A DNA stretch of 64,000 nucleotides from contig NZ_JACLQD010000001.1 in NCBI RefSeq assembly GCF_014243445.1, positions 434,001 to 498,000 on the forward strand, written 5' to 3'. A model generated the notes under the pieces. That model saw only the letters and a list, made by a program, of their open reading frames with translations, searched no databases and had not been told where the DNA came from. Shown piece after piece: positions 7,507 through 15,465 of this stretch. Within the stretch, counting starts at the first letter, position 1. Each line of letters begins with the position of its first letter. Origin of the DNA: Paragemmobacter straminiformis (GTDB lineage Bacteria; Pseudomonadota; Alphaproteobacteria; Rhodobacterales; Rhodobacteraceae). Both the position numbers and the translations under genes were made by a program.

Positions 7507-8876
7507 TCCGCCCGCTCCAGCCGCTGCAGGACTGGGGCTGCGTAAAAGGCCACCAGCCCCTCCTTGCCCGCCCGCACCTGCAAATCCGGCCCGATCATGC
7601 CGCGCCGCTGCAAATGGCGCAGCGCCCTGCGCAGGGTTTCGTCCAGACCGCCCGGATGCAACCGCAAGGACGCGCCGTCAGCCTCGAGCCGTCGGACCAG
7701 ATCGGCCACCCGCGCGGCCAAAGCCCCCGCATCCCCCGCGCCCAGCGCCGCGGCGACCAGAGGCACGGGCAGCACCGGCACCGACCGCACGATGCGCGCC
7801 ATCATCTCGGCCCCCAGCGCCGCGACCGGATCACCCCCGGCATCGCCCCCGGCACCGGCACCGGATTCGGCCATGAAGGCGCGCAAGGACACCGGCGCGC
7901 CGAATCCCGCAGCCGTGGCCCCGAAACCGGGAAAATTGCCCCGCAGCATCCGCCACAGCATCCGCGCCGAAAATGCAGCCGCCCCCACCACCGTGGGCCG
8001 GAAACGCCGCTGCCCCGTATCGGCCGCCTCGACTAGCACGCGGTCCTCGAGCACGCGGTCATAGGCCAGCCCGACCGGCACGAACAGCACGTCGCGCCCC
8101 GCCGGATCGAAGCCCGCGACGAAATAGGACAAAAGCCCCAGCCGCGCCGCGCCCACCTTTCCGTCAAGGCTCAGCCCGCCCTCGGGAAAGATCGCCTGCG
8201 CCACCCCTTCCGAGGCCGCCATCTGCACATAGCGCGCCAGAACCCGCCGGTAGAGCGTGTTGCGCGACCCGCGGCGGATGAAATAGGCCCCCATGCCGCG
8301 GATCAGACGGCTCAGCGGCCAGACCCGCGCCCATTCGCCCACGGCATAGGAAATCGCCTGCCGGTCGGCGATCAGCCATGTGACCAGCACGTAATCCATG
8401 TTGCTGCGGTGGTTCATCACGAAGACCACGGTCGCGTCGCGGTCGATCCGGTCGAGCGTTTCCGACACCGATCCGATGCGCACCTCGTAAAAGGCCCGGG
8501 TGATCCAGCGGGCCAATTGCACGGCAAAGCCGAAATACATGGTCGCCGAAAAGGCGGGCACGATCTCGGCGGCATAGTCGCGCGCCTGCTCGGCGGCGAC
8601 ATTGGGGGGAATCCCGGCCTCGGCCGCCTGTTCCGCCACGGCCTGCATCACCTTGGGGTCATAGGCCAGCCGCAAGATCATGTCGTGACGCCGCGCCAGC
8701 TTGAAGGGCGCTATGGGCCGTTCCAGCCGCGCGTTCAGCCGCGCGACCGCCTGCTCCATCCGGCGGCGGAAGAACCAGCGCACCGAAGGCACCAAAATCC
8801 GGTCAAGCGCCGCGATGGCCGACAGGACCACCACAAGGATGACCAGCCAAAGCGGAAGTTCGACCGTCGCATTCAT
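7485..8876 (-). CDS. Membrane-bound glycerol-3-phosphate/lysophospholipid acyltransferase (PlsC/PlsB-like)
   Basis: This 463-aa enzyme starts with a membrane segment (about residues 8-30, LPLWLVILVVVLSAIAALD). It carries the acyltransferase HX4D box NHRSNMDYVL near residue 156 and the glycerol-3-phosphate-binding AIFPEGGLSLDG about 70 residues later. The long C-terminal part resembles the extended PlsB-like acyltransferases of alphaproteobacteria. It probably acylates glycerol-3-phosphate or lysophosphatidate at the inner membrane. It is transcribed toward ccr, separated by about 100 bp containing the ccr promoter. Confidence 0.85.
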   Translation of the reverse strand: MNATVELPLWLVILVVVLSAIAALDRILVPSVRWFFRRRMEQAVARLNARLERPIAPFKLARRHDMILRLAYDPKVMQAVAEQAAEAGIPPNVAAEQARDYAAEIVPAFSATMYFGFAVQLARWITRAFYEVRIGSVSETLDRIDRDATVVFVMNHRSNMDYVLVTWLIADRQAISYAVGEWARVWPLSRLIRGMGAYFIRRGSRNTLYRRVLARYVQMAASEGVAQAIFPEGGLSLDGKVGAARLGLLSYFVAGFDPAGRDVLFVPVGLAYDRVLEDRVLVEAADTGQRRFRPTVVGAAAFSARMLWRMLRGNFPGFGATAAGFGAPVSLRAFMAESGAGAGGDAGGDPVAALGAEMMARIVRSVPVLPVPLVAAALGAGDAGALAARVADLVRRLEADGASLRLHPGGLDETLRRALRHLQRRGMIGPDLQVRAGKEGLVAFYAAPVLQRLERADAATRQT

Positions 8877-8915
8877 GCAGCCACGCTGCCCGCAGCGCGG
8901 TCCGCTGTCAAAGCG

Positions 8916-9233
8916 TCAGTTCAGCGTGACGGATTTCTGCGTGCAGACATCGACATCCTGCACCACCGTCTCGTCGCCATCGTCAAAGACCGCGCGCAGG
9001 TCGAAGACGCAATTGCCCGACCCGTTGTCGAAGTTCACCGACAGGCTTGCCCCCGGCGCCAGCGTCTGGCCGCCCAGAAGATTCTCTTCCCACGACACAT
9101 CACCATCGGCCGAGCCGTAGAAGCCGACGATGCCGAAGCCGGTCGCGTTGACCACATCGAAAACCGCATCCTGCGCCGCCACAGGGGCAGCCATCAGAAC
9201 CGAAACGACACCAAGCGCAAGCGAAACGCGCAT
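8916..9233 (-). CDS. Small secreted protein of unknown function
   Basis: This 105-aa protein has a clear signal peptide (MRVSLALGVVSVLMAAPVAAQ, in pieces MRVSLALG and VLMAAPVAA, cleavage after AAQ or ADA-like site). The mature domain is a beta-rich fold: FDVVNATGFGIVGFYGS, WEENLLGGQTLAPG, NCVFDLRAVFDDG. Two Cys (NCVF and DVCTQ) could form a disulfide. Relatives are common in Rhodobacterales as periplasmic hypothetical proteins. A TGCCGC palindrome lies 38 bp upstream of its start. Confidence 0.8.
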   Translation of the reverse strand: MRVSLALGVVSVLMAAPVAAQDAVFDVVNATGFGIVGFYGSADGDVSWEENLLGGQTLAPGASLSVNFDNGSGNCVFDLRAVFDDGDETVVQDVDVCTQKSVTLN

Positions 9234-9598
9234 CGATCAAAGGCCCTTCGACCCTCGGCCCCCCTTGTTGTGCCGCAGCGCGGCAGGAGCCTTCGCCGTG
9301 AATATAGGTGCGGGATACCGAGTTGTTAAGAGGGTCCTCCCACGATCTGCATCGGCCAAGGCAAGGGGGGCTTTCCGCCCCCCTCGGCCCTGCGGGCCTC
9401 ACCCCCCGAGGATATTTGGGGCAAGAGGAAGGGAAAGCCGCCCTGTCCTTTTCACACAGCGCGCGGCACATCGGCCCGCCGGGGGCCACCGATGCCGCGC
9501 CGCGGAATGCCGCAACGCGGCGAATTGACAAGGAACGATTATGTCCTCTATTACCGTCCTGACGTAAGAAAATTGCCGAGAGCGCGCAGGAGTCCCCC
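9234..9598. other. Divergent intergenic region upstream of ecm
   Basis: These 365 bp separate the secreted-protein gene (minus) from ecm (plus). They hold a TGCCGC palindrome at 9271-9285, an extragenic GAGGATATTTGGGG repeat near 9411-9425 preceded by a C-rich run, a second palindrome at 9508-9522 and the ecm promoter. No coding frame with a ribosome site was seen. Confidence 0.7.
9508..9554 (+). promoter_or_regulatory. ecm promoter with abutting palindrome
   Basis: TTGACA (9525-9530) is followed after 17 bp by CTATTA (9548-9553), or after 18 bp by TATTAC. This is a good sigma70 match about 45 bp before the ecm ATG. The palindrome TGCCGCAACGCGGCG (9508-9522) ends 2 bp before the -35 hexamer, a position suited to an activator or to a repressor that covers the -35. 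The same palindrome lies upstream of ccr and sdhC. Confidence 0.6.
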
Positions 9599-11563
9599 AT
9601 GACCGCCAAGAAAGACAGCCCCTGGCTCTTCCGCACCTATGCCGGCCATTCCACGGCCACCGCCTCGAACGCGCTCTACCGCACCAACCTTGCCAAGGGG
9701 CAGACGGGCCTGTCGGTCGCCTTCGACCTGCCCACCCAGACCGGCTATGACAGCGACCACGAACTCGCGCGGGGCGAGGTGGGCAAGGTCGGCGTGCCCG
9801 TGGCGCATCTGGGCGACATGCGCATGCTGTTCGACGCGATCCCGCTCGAGGCGATGAACACCTCGATGACGATCAACGCCACCGCCCCGTGGCTGCTGTC
9901 CCTTTACATCGCCGTGGCCGAAGAACAGGGGGCCGACATCGCGGCCCTGCAAGGCACCGTGCAGAATGACATCATCAAGGAATATCTCTCGCGCGGGACC
10001 TATATCTGCCCGCCTGCGCCCTCCTTACGCATGATCACCGATGTCGCGGCCTATACGCAGAAACACCTGCCGAAATGGAACCCGATGAACGTCTGCTCCT
10101 ACCATCTGCAAGAGGCGGGGGCGACGCCCGAACAGGAACTTGCCTTTGCCCTCGCCACCGCCTGCGCCGTGCTGGACGACCTGAAAACCAAGGTCCCCGC
10201 CGCAGACTTCCCCGCGATGGTGGGCCGCATCTCGTTCTTCGTGAACGCGGGCATCCGCTTCGTCACCGAACTGTGCAAGATGCGCGCCTTTGTCGACCTA
10301 TGGGACGAGCTTTGCGCCACCCGCTACGGCATCACCGACGAGAAATTCCGCCGCTTCCGTTATGGCGTGCAGGTGAACTCGCTCGGTCTCACCGAACAGC
10401 AGCCCGAAAACAACGTCTACCGCATCCTGATCGAGATGCTCGCCGTGACGCTGTCGAAAAAGGCCCGCGCCCGCGCCGTGCAACTGCCCGCCTGGAACGA
10501 GGCGCTTGGCCTGCCCCGCCCGTGGGACCAGCAATGGTCGCTGCGGATGCAGCAGATCCTCGCCTATGAAACCGACCTTCTGGAATACGACGATCTTTTC
10601 GACGGCAACCCCGCCATCGACCGCAAGGTCGAAGCCCTCAAGCAAGGCGCGCGCGAGGAACTGGCGCAGATCGACGCGATGGGCGGGGCGGTCGCGGCCA
10701 TCGATTACATGAAATCCCGTCTTGTCGAATCGAACTCCGACCGTCTTGCCAAGATCGAGTCGAAAGAAACCACCGTCGTCGGCGTCAACCGCTGGACCGA
10801 GGCCGCGCCCTCTCCCCTTACCGCAGGCGATGGCGCGGTCATGCAGGCCGATCCGCAGGCCGAGGCCGACCAGATCGCCCGCCTGACCGCATGGCGCGAA
10901 GCCCGCAACCCGCAGGCCGTGGAAAAGTCGCTCGCCGCCTTGCGCCAGGCCGCCGCCACGGGGGCCAACATCATGCCCGCCTCCATCGCCGCCGCCAAGG
11001 CGGGGGTGACCACCGGCGAATGGGGCGCCGTGATCCGTCAGGCCTTTGGCGAATACCGCGCCCCCACCGGCGTTTCCTCTGCCCCCTCGAACCGGACCGA
11101 GGGGCTAGAGCCGATCCGCGACGCCGTGGCGACCCTTTCGGCCAAACTCGGCCGCCCGCTCACCTTCCTCATGGGCAAACCCGGCCTTGACGGCCATTCC
11201 AACGGAGCCGAGCAAATCGCCGCCCGCGCCCGCGACTGCGGCATGGCGATCCATTACGACGGCATCCGCCTGACCCCTTCAGAAATCGTGGCCTCTGCCG
11301 CCGAAAAGCGCGCCCATGTCATCGGCCTGTCGATCCTCTCCGGCTCGCACCTGCCGCTGATCACCGAAACCCTCGACCGCCTGCGCGCGGCGGGCCTGTC
11401 GGACATCCCCGTCGTCGTGGGCGGCATCATCCCCGACGAGGATGCCGCCAAACTCCGCGCGATGGGCGTCGCCGCCGTCTACACCCCCAAGGACTTCGAG
11501 CTGAACCGCATCATGCTCGACATCGTCACGCTGGTCGACCGTCAGGCCATCGCCGCCGAGTAA
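9599..11563 (+). CDS. ecm: Ethylmalonyl-CoA mutase, adenosylcobalamin-dependent
   Basis: Ecm converts (2R)-ethylmalonyl-CoA to (2S)-methylsuccinyl-CoA. It is a single-chain acyl-CoA mutase of 654 aa. The N-terminal TIM barrel has WLFRTYAGHSTATASNALYR, SVAFDLPTQTGYDSDH and YHLQEAGATPEQELAFALA. The C-terminal cobalamin domain has the lower-axial-His motif GLDGHSNGAEQ (DxHxxG) and VVGGIIPDEDAAKL. It is distinguished from the methylmalonyl-CoA mutase at 56286 by length and by substrate-loop sequence. AGGAG precedes the ATG. It depends on the cofactor made by the cob genes in the same window. Confidence 0.97.
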   Translation: MTAKKDSPWLFRTYAGHSTATASNALYRTNLAKGQTGLSVAFDLPTQTGYDSDHELARGEVGKVGVPVAHLGDMRMLFDAIPLEAMNTSMTINATAPWLLSLYIAVAEEQGADIAALQGTVQNDIIKEYLSRGTYICPPAPSLRMITDVAAYTQKHLPKWNPMNVCSYHLQEAGATPEQELAFALATACAVLDDLKTKVPAADFPAMVGRISFFVNAGIRFVTELCKMRAFVDLWDELCATRYGITDEKFRRFRYGVQVNSLGLTEQQPENNVYRILIEMLAVTLSKKARARAVQLPAWNEALGLPRPWDQQWSLRMQQILAYETDLLEYDDLFDGNPAIDRKVEALKQGAREELAQIDAMGGAVAAIDYMKSRLVESNSDRLAKIESKETTVVGVNRWTEAAPSPLTAGDGAVMQADPQAEADQIARLTAWREARNPQAVEKSLAALRQAAATGANIMPASIAAAKAGVTTGEWGAVIRQAFGEYRAPTGVSSAPSNRTEGLEPIRDAVATLSAKLGRPLTFLMGKPGLDGHSNGAEQIAARARDCGMAIHYDGIRLTPSEIVASAAEKRAHVIGLSILSGSHLPLITETLDRLRAAGLSDIPVVVGGIIPDEDAAKLRAMGVAAVYTPKDFELNRIMLDIVTLVDRQAIAAE

Positions 11564-11578
11564 AGGCCAGTCGCGCAG

Positions 11579-11619
11579 GCGCACCCGACAGGGCGTAGGG
11601 TGCGCAGGTGCTACGCACC
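11579..11619 (+). repeat. Alternative hairpins after ecm
   Basis: GCGCACCC / GGGTGCGC (11579-11586 with 11598-11605, perfect 8 bp) competes with GGTGCG / CGCACC (11599-11604 with 11614-11619). The GTAGGGTGCGC...CTACGCACC layout resembles extragenic palindromes common in proteobacteria. No T-run follows, so a terminator role is uncertain. Confidence 0.4.
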
Positions 11620-11664
11620 TTCCACCGCCTTCTGACGAAACCTCGTCATTTCCCCGCCTTGCGT

Positions 11665-11678
11665 TTGACCCAAATCAA
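11665..11678 (+). promoter_or_regulatory. FNR/FnrL-type box
   Basis: TTGACCCAAATCAA differs at one position from the FNR consensus TTGAT-N4-ATCAA. It lies 59 bp before the ATG of the DUF6455 gene, well placed for oxygen-responsive control in an organism with FnrL. Binding itself is inferred. Confidence 0.65.
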
Positions 11679-11737
11679 GGCCCGATCCGTGCCACGGGCG
11701 CAGGGTTCCCCCAAGCAACATAGCCAAAGGGACCCCC

Positions 11738-12097
11738 ATGTTCGACCGTATCCGCGCCTTCCTCGACCGCTGGCATGACCTGAAATCCGTCGACGCCCTG
11801 TCCGACCGCGAGCTTGACGATCTTGGCATGTCGCGCGCCCAGATTGCTGAATTCATCGCCATCCCCGCCGATGTGCCCGACCGCATCGCCCGCATGGCCG
11901 CCGTATTCGGCATCCCCGAAGCCGAGCTTCAGGCCAGGCGCGCCGATTACCTCGAACTGCTGTCCACCTGCCACCACTGCCCCGACCGCGCCGCCTGCAC
12001 GCTTGCCCTGCACAAGGGCGACATCCGCAGCCCCGCGGACGCCGCCTTCTGCCCCAACGCCGAAATCTACGCCGGCCGCAGCCCGCTCGCGGCCTGA
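11738..12097 (+). CDS. DUF6455 family protein with DUF1127-like N-terminus
   Basis: This 119-aa cytosolic protein opens with a DUF1127-like helical motif (RWHDLKSVDALSDRELDDLG) and ends with a Cys-containing DUF6455 block (TCHHCPDRAACTLAL and FCPNAEIY). The four Cys could bind a metal or an iron-sulfur cluster; this is inference. The family is largely restricted to Rhodobacterales and is uncharacterised. The FNR-like box 59 bp upstream suggests it is induced or repressed at low oxygen. Confidence 0.8.
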   Translation: MFDRIRAFLDRWHDLKSVDALSDRELDDLGMSRAQIAEFIAIPADVPDRIARMAAVFGIPEAELQARRADYLELLSTCHHCPDRAACTLALHKGDIRSPADAAFCPNAEIYAGRSPLAA

Positions 12098-12208
12098 CCG
12101 GAACGGGAGGGTCCTCCCCTCTCCCGACCCTGCCCCCCCGCACCCGTGATGGAACGGGGCGGGGGGGGTTCGTGTTACTCCTGTGTCTCAACAAGGAGGA
12201 CACGACCG

Positions 12209-12856
12209 ATGCTCCGCTTGCTTACCCTTTCCGCACTGCTTCTCGCCGGTGCCGCCCATGCCCAGGACCAGATGGCGGTCACCGCATGGACCGACCTGAA
12301 CCTGCGCGCAGGCCCCGGCCCGGTCTATCCCATCGTCGCGGTCATCCCCGCACAAACCGCCGTCAGCGTCGGCGGCTGTCTGGCCGAGCAAAGCTGGTGT
12401 CAGGTCACCTTCGACGGCCAGACCGGCTGGGCCTCGGGCGATTATCTGACCGTCGTGGAAAACAACGCCCCCGTGGCGATCTACCCCAACCGCGACCGCT
12501 TCAAGCTCAAGACCACGACCTATGACGGCGACACCGCAGGCAATGCCACAGCAGGCGGCGCAATCGGGGCCGTTGCGGGCGCGCTCATCGCGGGGCCCAT
12601 CGGCGCGGCCGTGGGCGGTGCGGTCGGCGCGGCCAGCGGGGCTGCGTCCACGCCCGAAACGACGGTCACAACCTATGTGCGCGACAACCCCGTCGATCCG
12701 ATCTACCTCGAGGGCGAGGTCGTGACAGGCGCAAGCCTGCCCGAAACCGTGACCTTGCGGCCCGTGCCGGAAACCACCTACTCCTACGCCTATATCAACG
12801 GCGTTCCGGTTCTTGTCGAAAACGGCCAGCGCCGCATCATCTACATCGTGCGCTGA
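12209..12856 (+). CDS. Periplasmic SH3 and DUF1236 domain protein
   Basis: This 215-aa protein has a signal peptide (MLRLLTLSALLLAGAAHAQ). A bacterial SH3 domain follows at about residues 24-85 (LNLRAGPGPVYPIVAVIPA ... WASGDYLTV), of the type that binds peptidoglycan stem peptides. A glycine-zipper segment (GGAIGAVAGALIAGPIGAA) could insert into or associate with a membrane. The C-terminus (TTYSYAYINGVPVLV, RRIIYIVR) is a DUF1236 motif. AAGGAGGA precedes the ATG at 12209, which excludes the longer frame from 12146. Function is unknown, probably envelope related. Confidence 0.88.
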   Translation: MLRLLTLSALLLAGAAHAQDQMAVTAWTDLNLRAGPGPVYPIVAVIPAQTAVSVGGCLAEQSWCQVTFDGQTGWASGDYLTVVENNAPVAIYPNRDRFKLKTTTYDGDTAGNATAGGAIGAVAGALIAGPIGAAVGGAVGAASGAASTPETTVTTYVRDNPVDPIYLEGEVVTGASLPETVTLRPVPETTYSYAYINGVPVLVENGQRRIIYIVR

Positions 12857-12906
12857 CCTGCCCGGACGGGGCGGGCCAACCGCCCGCCCCGAACCGCAAG
12901 GATGCC

Positions 12907-13104
12907 ATGCCCCTCTTGCTGCTTTTTCTGCTCCTCGGCACGCTGGCCTATATGTGGCTCGCGCGCCGCAACGCGACGCTGACCCGGCATTGCCGCTGGC
13001 GGCTTGACCGCACGACAGGCCCCACGGCATGGCGCTGTGCCGCCTGCGGGGCAGAAACCACCGCCCCGCAAGGAAAATCCCCGCGCGACTGCCTGCGCCC
13101 CTAG
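12907..13104 (+). CDS. Small membrane-anchored protein with a CxxC motif
   Basis: This 65-aa protein has one N-terminal membrane segment ([19 protein letters not shown]) followed by a basic, Trp- and Cys-containing soluble part ([23 protein letters not shown]). The CAAC pair with the earlier Cys could bind zinc. I have no characterised relative. Its TAG stop overlaps the convergent deoD stop by 3 nt (CTAG), which supports both reading frames. Confidence 0.65.
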   Translation: MPLLLLFLLLGTLAYMWLARRNATLTRHCRWRLDRTTGPTAWRCAACGAETTAPQGKSPRDCLRP

Positions 13105-13805
13105 GCGAAAGCCGCCGTCAGCGCGATCTCGACCATATCGCCGAAACTCCGCTCGCGCTGGTCGGCGGGCAGGGCCTCGCCCGTCAGGATGTGGTCCGAG
13201 ATCGTCAGCACCGCCAGCGCCCGCCGCCCGTAACGCGCGGCAAGGGTGTAAAGCTCGGCCGCCTCCATCTCGATGGCCAGCGTGCCATGCCGCTGCAACT
13301 GGTCCGACAGGTCCTGCCGCTCGTCATAGAAGGTGTCGCTGGAATAGACCCCGCCCACATGCGTGGTGATCCCCTTTGCCACCGCGGCCCCATGCGCCGC
13401 CGCCAGCAGCCCGAAATCGGCCACGGGCGCAAAGCTCAATTCGCGGAAGATCGACCGCGACGGGCTGCCCAGTGTCGTCGTCGCCTGCGCCAAGACCAGA
13501 TCGCGCACCTTCAGATGCGGCTGCAACGCCCCCGCCGACCCGATGCGGATCAGCGTCTGCGCGCCGAAATCGCGGATCAACTCGTTGGCATAGATCGAAA
13601 TCGACGGCATCCCCATGCCCGACCCGTGGATGGTCACGGGCTTGCCGCGCCATGTGCCGGTATAGCCCAGCATCCCCCGCACCTCGTTCACCAGACGCGG
13701 GTTTTCAAGAAAGGTCTCCGCCGCCCAGCGCGCGCGATAGGGGTCTCCCGGCAGCAGCACCGTCTCGGCAATGTCGCCCGCCCTTGCCCCGATATGAACC
13801 GTCAT
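13101..13805 (-). CDS. deoD: Purine-nucleoside phosphorylase, DeoD type
   Basis: DeoD cleaves purine (deoxy)nucleosides with phosphate to the base and (deoxy)ribose-1-phosphate, in salvage. The 234-aa sequence has the hexameric-PNP motifs [49 protein letters not shown], the ribose/purine-binding [11 protein letters not shown] and the Asp loop [16 protein letters not shown] precedes the ATG at 13805. Confidence 0.96.
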   Translation of the reverse strand: MTVHIGARAGDIAETVLLPGDPYRARWAAETFLENPRLVNEVRGMLGYTGTWRGKPVTIHGSGMGMPSISIYANELIRDFGAQTLIRIGSAGALQPHLKVRDLVLAQATTTLGSPSRSIFRELSFAPVADFGLLAAAHGAAVAKGITTHVGGVYSSDTFYDERQDLSDQLQRHGTLAIEMEAAELYTLAARYGRRALAVLTISDHILTGEALPADQRERSFGDMVEIALTAAFA

Positions 13806-13922
13806 CCCCGCCTCCCTGCGTTTCGCGCCAAACTAGGGCCAAGGCGTCACAAGGGAAAGGGGGCCTTGCCGCCGGAAATGCGCCGCGCTTGCCAGACCGG
13901 ACCCAAAGCCCCGCCATGCAAA

Positions 13923-13946
13923 AGGGCCGGAGAAATCCCCGGCCCT
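13923..13946 (-). terminator. Intrinsic terminator of the sdh operon
   Basis: On the minus strand, AGGGCCGG pairs with CCGGCCCT around an 8-nt loop and is followed by TTTTGC. It lies 24 bp past the sdhB stop. Confidence 0.85.
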
Positions 13947-13969
13947 GTTCCGCATCAGCGCAGCCGCCC

Positions 13970-14746
13970 TCAGACCACGCGGTCGACCATCATCCGCTTG
14001 ATCTCGGCAATCGCCTTGGCGGGGTTCAGCCCCTTGGGGCAGGTCTTGGCGCAGTTCATGATCGTGTGGCACCGATACAACTTGAACGGGTCCTCCAGCG
14101 CATCCAGACGCTCGGGCGTGGCCTCGTCGCGGCTGTCGATGATCCAGCGATAGGCATGCAGCAATGCTGCCGGCCCCAGATACTTGTCGCCATTCCACCA
14201 GTACGACGGGCATGACGTGCTGCACGACGCGCACATGACGCATTCATAAAGCCCGTCCAGCTTCTTGCGATCCTCGATCGACTGCCGCCATTCCTTGGCG
14301 GGGCGGTTCGTCTTTGTCTCGAGCCAGGGCATGATGCTCGCATGCTGGGCGTAGAAATGCGTCAGATCGGGGATCAGGTCCTTGATCACCGGCAGGTGCG
14401 GCAAGGGGTAGATCTTCACATCGCCGCGCACCTCGTCGAGGCCATAGATGCAAGCCAGCGTGTTGATCCCGTCGATGTTCATCGCGCAAGACCCGCAAAT
14501 CCCCTCGCGGCAGGACCGGCGGAAGGTCAGCGTCGGGTCGATCTCGTTCTTGATCTTGATCAGCGCGTCCAGAACCATCGGGCCGCAGCTGTCCATATCG
14601 ACGAAATAGGTGTCGACGCGCGGGTTCTCGCCGTCATCGGGGCTCCAGCGATAGATCTGGAACTTGCGCACGTTCTTGCCCGCAGGCTTCGGCCATGTCT
14701 TGCCCGTGCGGATTTTCGAATTCTTCGGCAGCGTGAACTGGACCAT
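13970..14746 (-). CDS. sdhB: Succinate dehydrogenase iron-sulfur subunit
   Basis: SdhB passes electrons from FAD in SdhA to quinone through three clusters. The 2Fe-2S ligands are in [12 protein letters not shown], the 4Fe-4S ligands in [16 protein letters not shown], and the 3Fe-4S ligands in [17 protein letters not shown]. At 258 aa it is normal length for alphaproteobacteria. The ATG at 14746 ([12 protein letters not shown]) is used rather than upstream frames. It is the last gene of sdhC-sdhD-sdhA-two lipoproteins-sdhB and is followed by a terminator. Confidence 0.98.
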   Translation of the reverse strand: MVQFTLPKNSKIRTGKTWPKPAGKNVRKFQIYRWSPDDGENPRVDTYFVDMDSCGPMVLDALIKIKNEIDPTLTFRRSCREGICGSCAMNIDGINTLACIYGLDEVRGDVKIYPLPHLPVIKDLIPDLTHFYAQHASIMPWLETKTNRPAKEWRQSIEDRKKLDGLYECVMCASCSTSCPSYWWNGDKYLGPAALLHAYRWIIDSRDEATPERLDALEDPFKLYRCHTIMNCAKTCPKGLNPAKAIAEIKRMMVDRVV

Positions 14747-14750
14747 AGGC

Positions 14751-15053
14751 TTATCCCTTCCATTCCGGGAATGAGTAGAGCGGCCGGCTCGGAGGCTGGC
14801 CTGATTTCTGGTAGACGCAGGCGTCAAAGACCGCCGCAGGGTCGCGCCCGCCAAGGTAGTCCGACGTCACCGTCACATCGACCGAGGCCGACATCCGCCC
14901 GTCCGATCCGACGCCAACCCCGACCTCGCCGCGCGGGCCCGCCGCAAGACGCGCCCGCTCGAAACATTGCCGTTCCGCCTGCTCGACCGTGACCGGCCCG
15001 CACGCGGCCAGTGTCAGCAAAGAAAGGCCAAGCGCCAGCCCCCGCATCATCAT
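14751..15053 (-). CDS. Small lipoprotein inside the sdh operon (proximal to sdhB)
   Basis: This 100-aa protein has a type II signal peptide ([19 protein letters not shown]; lipobox LAAC). The mature part is rich in Val/Asp with repeated [13 protein letters not shown] and ends [10 protein letters not shown] ... SFPEWKG. The start overlaps the upstream gene stop as ATGA, and the stop is 4 bp before sdhB, so it is a true operon member. Function is unknown. Its length equals that of its upstream neighbour and both have a central Cys near the C-terminus, which suggests a related pair. Confidence 0.8.
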   Translation of the reverse strand: MMMRGLALGLSLLTLAACGPVTVEQAERQCFERARLAAGPRGEVGVGVGSDGRMSASVDVTVTSDYLGGRDPAAVFDACVYQKSGQPPSRPLYSFPEWKG

Positions 15054-15352
15054 ATCACCGGCGCGGCGATGCCCGCCGCCCTGAAACAGGCCTGCGTCGG
15101 GGCGCGGCCCGCGATCGTGCGGATCAGCGCCTCGGTCGAAGACCCCGCCACCGTGCCCACATCGCGCACCAGCGTCTGGATTTCCGCCGCATCGGCATTC
15201 TGCACGATGCATCGTGTCGCAGCCCCGTTGCCGACCACGGGCGAGACGACCGTCTCGGCAGTGCGTCGCCCCACCTTGTCGGCCACATCTTCGGGCGAAC
15301 AGGCCGCCAAAAGACCAAGGGCAAGAACGGGCATCAGTTTCAGGCAAGACAT
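15050..15352 (-). CDS. Small lipoprotein inside the sdh operon (distal)
   Basis: This is a 100-aa lipoprotein (MSCLKLMPVLALGLLAACS; lipobox LAAC). The mature sequence has PEDVADKVGRRTAETVV, a Cys in ATRCIVQNADA and another in APTQACFRAAG. It lies about 113 bp after sdhA and is translationally coupled (ATGA) to the next lipoprotein gene. I recognise no domain. Its position suggests co-expression with succinate dehydrogenase, but a role in the complex is only a guess. Confidence 0.8.
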   Translation of the reverse strand: MSCLKLMPVLALGLLAACSPEDVADKVGRRTAETVVSPVVGNGAATRCIVQNADAAEIQTLVRDVGTVAGSSTEALIRTIAGRAPTQACFRAAGIAAPVI

Positions 15353-15465
15353 GGGCAAACCTCCGGTCAGGACCAATCCCGACCAGCCTGCACCGGAACG
15401 GATCGGGGCCGCAGCCCCGCCCCTTCCGCGCCCCGCCGAAGCGGCATCTTCCCGCCGAAGGCCCA

